From Novispirillum itersonii subsp. itersonii ATCC 12639 (GTDB lineage: Bacteria; Pseudomonadota; Alphaproteobacteria; Rhodospirillales; Rhodospirillaceae): a stretch of DNA of 64,000 nt. A program made the translations under genes and the position numbers. Below, one piece after another: positions 61,861-64,000 of the stretch (positions within the stretch are counted from its first letter, which is position 1; the number at the start of each line of letters is the position of its first letter). A model generated the notes under the pieces. The model was not told the DNA's origin and ran no database searches. It worked only from the letters and a program-made list of their open reading frames with translations. Location: positions 62,001 to 126,000 of the forward strand of contig NZ_KB907346.1 in the NCBI RefSeq assembly GCF_000381985.1, given 5' to 3'.

Positions 61861-63592
61861 TTAGTTCCCGCAAGACTGCCAACGATGCGGCAGCAACTCG
61901 TCGAGTCGGCTGTTGAGCAGCGTCGGCAGTCGCTGCAGCACGTCACGCAGGTAGGCCCAGGGATCATGCCCGTTCATGCGCGCCGACTGCACCAGGCTCA
62001 TCACGATGGCGGCACGCTGCCCCGCAAGCTCGCTGCCCACGAATTGCCACGCACGGCGACCCATCGCCCAGGGCTTGATCTGCCGTTCGAGGTGGTTATT
62101 GTCGAGCGCGACAGCACCGTCCTCAAGGTGCCGAGTCAGGGCCGTCCAATGGCCCAGCGTGTAGTCGATGGCCTTGGCCGCAGCGCCGCCGTCAGCGACC
62201 AGCCGGCGCTCCAGCGCCAGCCATTGGCGCAGCTCTTCCCACAGCGGCTTGGCGAGCCGCTGCCGTTGTGCGCTTCGCTCCTCATCGCCAAGGCCCTTGA
62301 GTTCGCCCTCGACCTCGTAGATGCGCGCGAATCGCCGCACTGCCTCCAAGCCGACCAGGCTCGTGCCGCCATGCGCCAGCTCCTCGAAGTTGCGGCGGGC
62401 GTGCGCTGCGCAGCGCTGCACTGGTGCGGCCGGGGTAAAGGCGTGGGTCCACCACGGTCTCGTAGGCGTTGTAGCGATCGGTGAGCAGCGTTCCCGACCA
62501 TCGTCGCTTGCCCAGCTTCTCGTCGCCGTTCAGGAACGCCACCGGGTACTGCGCTCCGCGTCCTCGACAGAACTCGTAGATCACGCCCGGCACCGCGTCG
62601 TGCCAGCTCCTGGCATAGGCCCACACGTAGGCTTTGCGCGTCTTGCCAGCGCCGGGGTCCAGCAAGGCCACGGGCGTCTCGTCGGCGTGCAGGACGCGGC
62701 AATCGAGGATGAAGTCCTTGTGCAGCTCGTACAGCGGCTCCAGTGCCGCACCGGCCTGGCCTGACCACGCCGCCAACGTCGAGCGCGGGGTGTGCACCCC
62801 TGAGCGGGCATTGATGGTCTCTTGCCGGTAGTACGGCAGGTGATCCACGAAGCGGCTGATCAGCGTGTGGGCGAGCAAGCCGCTGGCGGCCACGCCGCCT
62901 TCGACGATCTCCGGCATGCTCGGGGCTTGCTTGAGCAACTGGCAGTGCCGGCACGCCCACTTGCCGTAGACGTGGCGGTGAACAAAGAACTCGGCCGGCA
63001 CGATGTCCAGTCGCTCGGTGACGTCCTCACCGATGCGGGTCATGGGGCGCCCGCAGTCGTGCTCCTGGCAGTCGGTGCTCTCGGGTTCATGGCGGTGCTC
63101 AACACGGCGCAGGTGCTCAGGGAAGGCGTTGCGCCGGGGCTTGCGTGGCGGCGCCTTGGGCTGGGTGCCGGCGGCCGCGGCAACCGCCTCAGCCTCGCGT
63201 CGCAGCCGGTCGAGCTGCTCGCGCAGGCTGGCCTCATCCTCGGCCAGCGTCTCCTCGAACAGGCGTCGCTGGTTGGCACTCATGGCCTCGGACTTCGCGC
63301 CGTAGGTCCAGCGCTTGAGGCGGGCCAGCTCGAAGTTGATCTTCTCGATCTTGGCCTCGCGCAGCGCGATCTCGCGGTCTTTGCGCTGCAGCAGCGCATC
63401 GCGCTCAGCAAGAATCCTGTCGCGCTCGGCCAAGACGCGGCCACTCTCGACCAAGGCCTCGTTGCGCTCAGACAGCTGCTGCGCCTGGTCTTGCACCTGT
63501 TGCTGCAGCTGAGCGATCAGTGCGGCCACCTCGGGCGGGAGGCCCTGAGGATCGGTGGGAGGAAGACCACGCATGCTGAGCATGCGTGGCAT
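61861..63592 (-). pseudogene. tnpC: IS66-family transposase tnpC, frameshifted
   Basis: The first frame (from 63592) encodes the N-terminal coiled coil (RVLAERDRILAERDALLQRK), zinc-ribbon-like cysteines, and DDE-domain parts LHADETPVALLD and LLTDRYNAYETVVD. The second frame (62421 to 61861) resumes with CAAHARRNFEEL, DNNHLERQIKPWAMGR and DLL-like end. The frame changes at about 62,430-62,455. The joined product would be about 570 aa, near normal for IS66. Either the gene is inactive or there is a sequence error. Confidence 0.85.
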
Positions 63593-63662
63593 CGTGCCAG
63601 AGCTGGCCGATGGCGCCCATCGGCAGATGCACTGTCAACGGCTTGGCAAGTGCATCAAGCGT

Positions 63663-64000
63663 TCATGCCCGCGTGATGCGGCTCAGCTCGGGCAGCCGCT
63701 GCCAGGGCAGACCCAGAACCAGGGCGTCGAACTGCGCGGGCGTCAGTGCCAGCGAGGGCGTCATGCTGGCCGCATCTGGCCAGACGAAGCGGCCGGTGTT
63801 GAGGCGACGAGCGGCGCACCAAACGCCGAAGCCGTCGTGTACCAGCAGCTTGATGCGCGTGCCAGATGCGTTGGCGAACAGGTAGCCATGGTGAGCCTGC
63901 GCAGCGCCGAACACCTGCACCACGCGGGCCAGCAGCCGGTCGGCACCAGCTCGCATGTCGATGGGCTCGGCGGCCAGCCACATGGCGTCGATGCGGATCA
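63663..64000 (-). CDS. tnpB: IS66 accessory protein TnpB, partial
   Basis: The IS66 Orf2-type protein shows AEPIDMRAGADRLLARVVQV, GYLFANASGTRIKLLVHDG and NTGRFVWP, all typical. The frame continues to the window edge, where TGATCCGC would become an ATG start one base beyond 64000; the gene is therefore almost whole. Its stop is 70 bp before tnpC. Confidence 0.9.
   Translation of the reverse strand, partial: IRIDAMWLAAEPIDMRAGADRLLARVVQVFGAAQAHHGYLFANASGTRIKLLVHDGFGVWCAARRLNTGRFVWPDAASMTPSLALTPAQFDALVLGLPWQRLPELSRITRA

Overview
The window reads as the chromosome of a GC-rich alphaproteobacterium, probably of the Rhodospirillales. This is inferred from the gcvT-H-PA-PB arrangement, the block gyrB-recF-dnaN-dnaA-origin-rpsT with mutM, ubiE and ubiB nearby, GANTC (CcrM-type) sites clustered at the origin, and the protein sequences. 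Positions 1-34,450 look like stable core chromosome. About 34,500 to the end looks like an acquired defence and accessory island. No tRNA, rRNA, CRISPR array or integrase was recognised.

Core part. A partial cyclic-nucleotide-binding protein opens the window, followed by accA, a DUF523/TudS-like gene and a quinone-oxidoreductase gene. A minus-strand quorum-sensing cluster follows: luxR, luxI, a 45-codon ORF and a cytochrome P450. Next come an ammonium transporter behind a candidate sigma-54 promoter, a 46-aa membrane protein, and a GDT1-family Mn/Ca transporter behind a yybP-ykoY manganese riboswitch. The glycine cleavage operon lies behind a glycine riboswitch. The replication block (gyrB, recF, dnaN, dnaA) is followed by a likely oriC at 22.2-22.4 kb, with DnaA boxes and four GANTC sites in 82 bp. 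rpsT, an enoyl-CoA hydratase, mutM and ubiE-ubiB come next. The core ends with an orphan solute-binding protein plus histidine kinase pair, a YqgE/AlgH gene, a DsbD-family reductase and a peroxiredoxin with a clear terminator.

Island. It begins with a hipBA-like toxin-antitoxin pair and a small XRE regulator. A plus-strand cassette of small membrane, lipoprotein and cytoplasmic genes follows (36.7-40.9 kb), including a SLOG/molybdenum-carrier-like protein and a DUF5710 protein. Then comes a GyrI-like protein and a divergent AAA+ ATPase / HTH regulator pair separated by four operator-like heptamers. A four-gene Wadjet/MksBEFG-like condensin system (44.2-49.7 kb) lies next to it. Its upstream region holds a degenerate 22-bp tandem array and nested inverted repeats.

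The most striking feature is a tightly packed seven-gene minus-strand run from 61,396 to 50,086: RHH regulator, HsdR, HsdM-HsdS fusion, HEPN-motif protein, TrlF-like PHP-ATPase, Schlafen/AlbA_2 ATP-binding protein, and a single-chain GmrSD-like DUF262-HNH nuclease. Gene spacings are 1-44 bp, so these probably form one transcription unit that adds several effector-like proteins to a type I restriction core. The window ends in an IS66-family element whose transposase gene is frameshifted and whose tnpB runs off the end.
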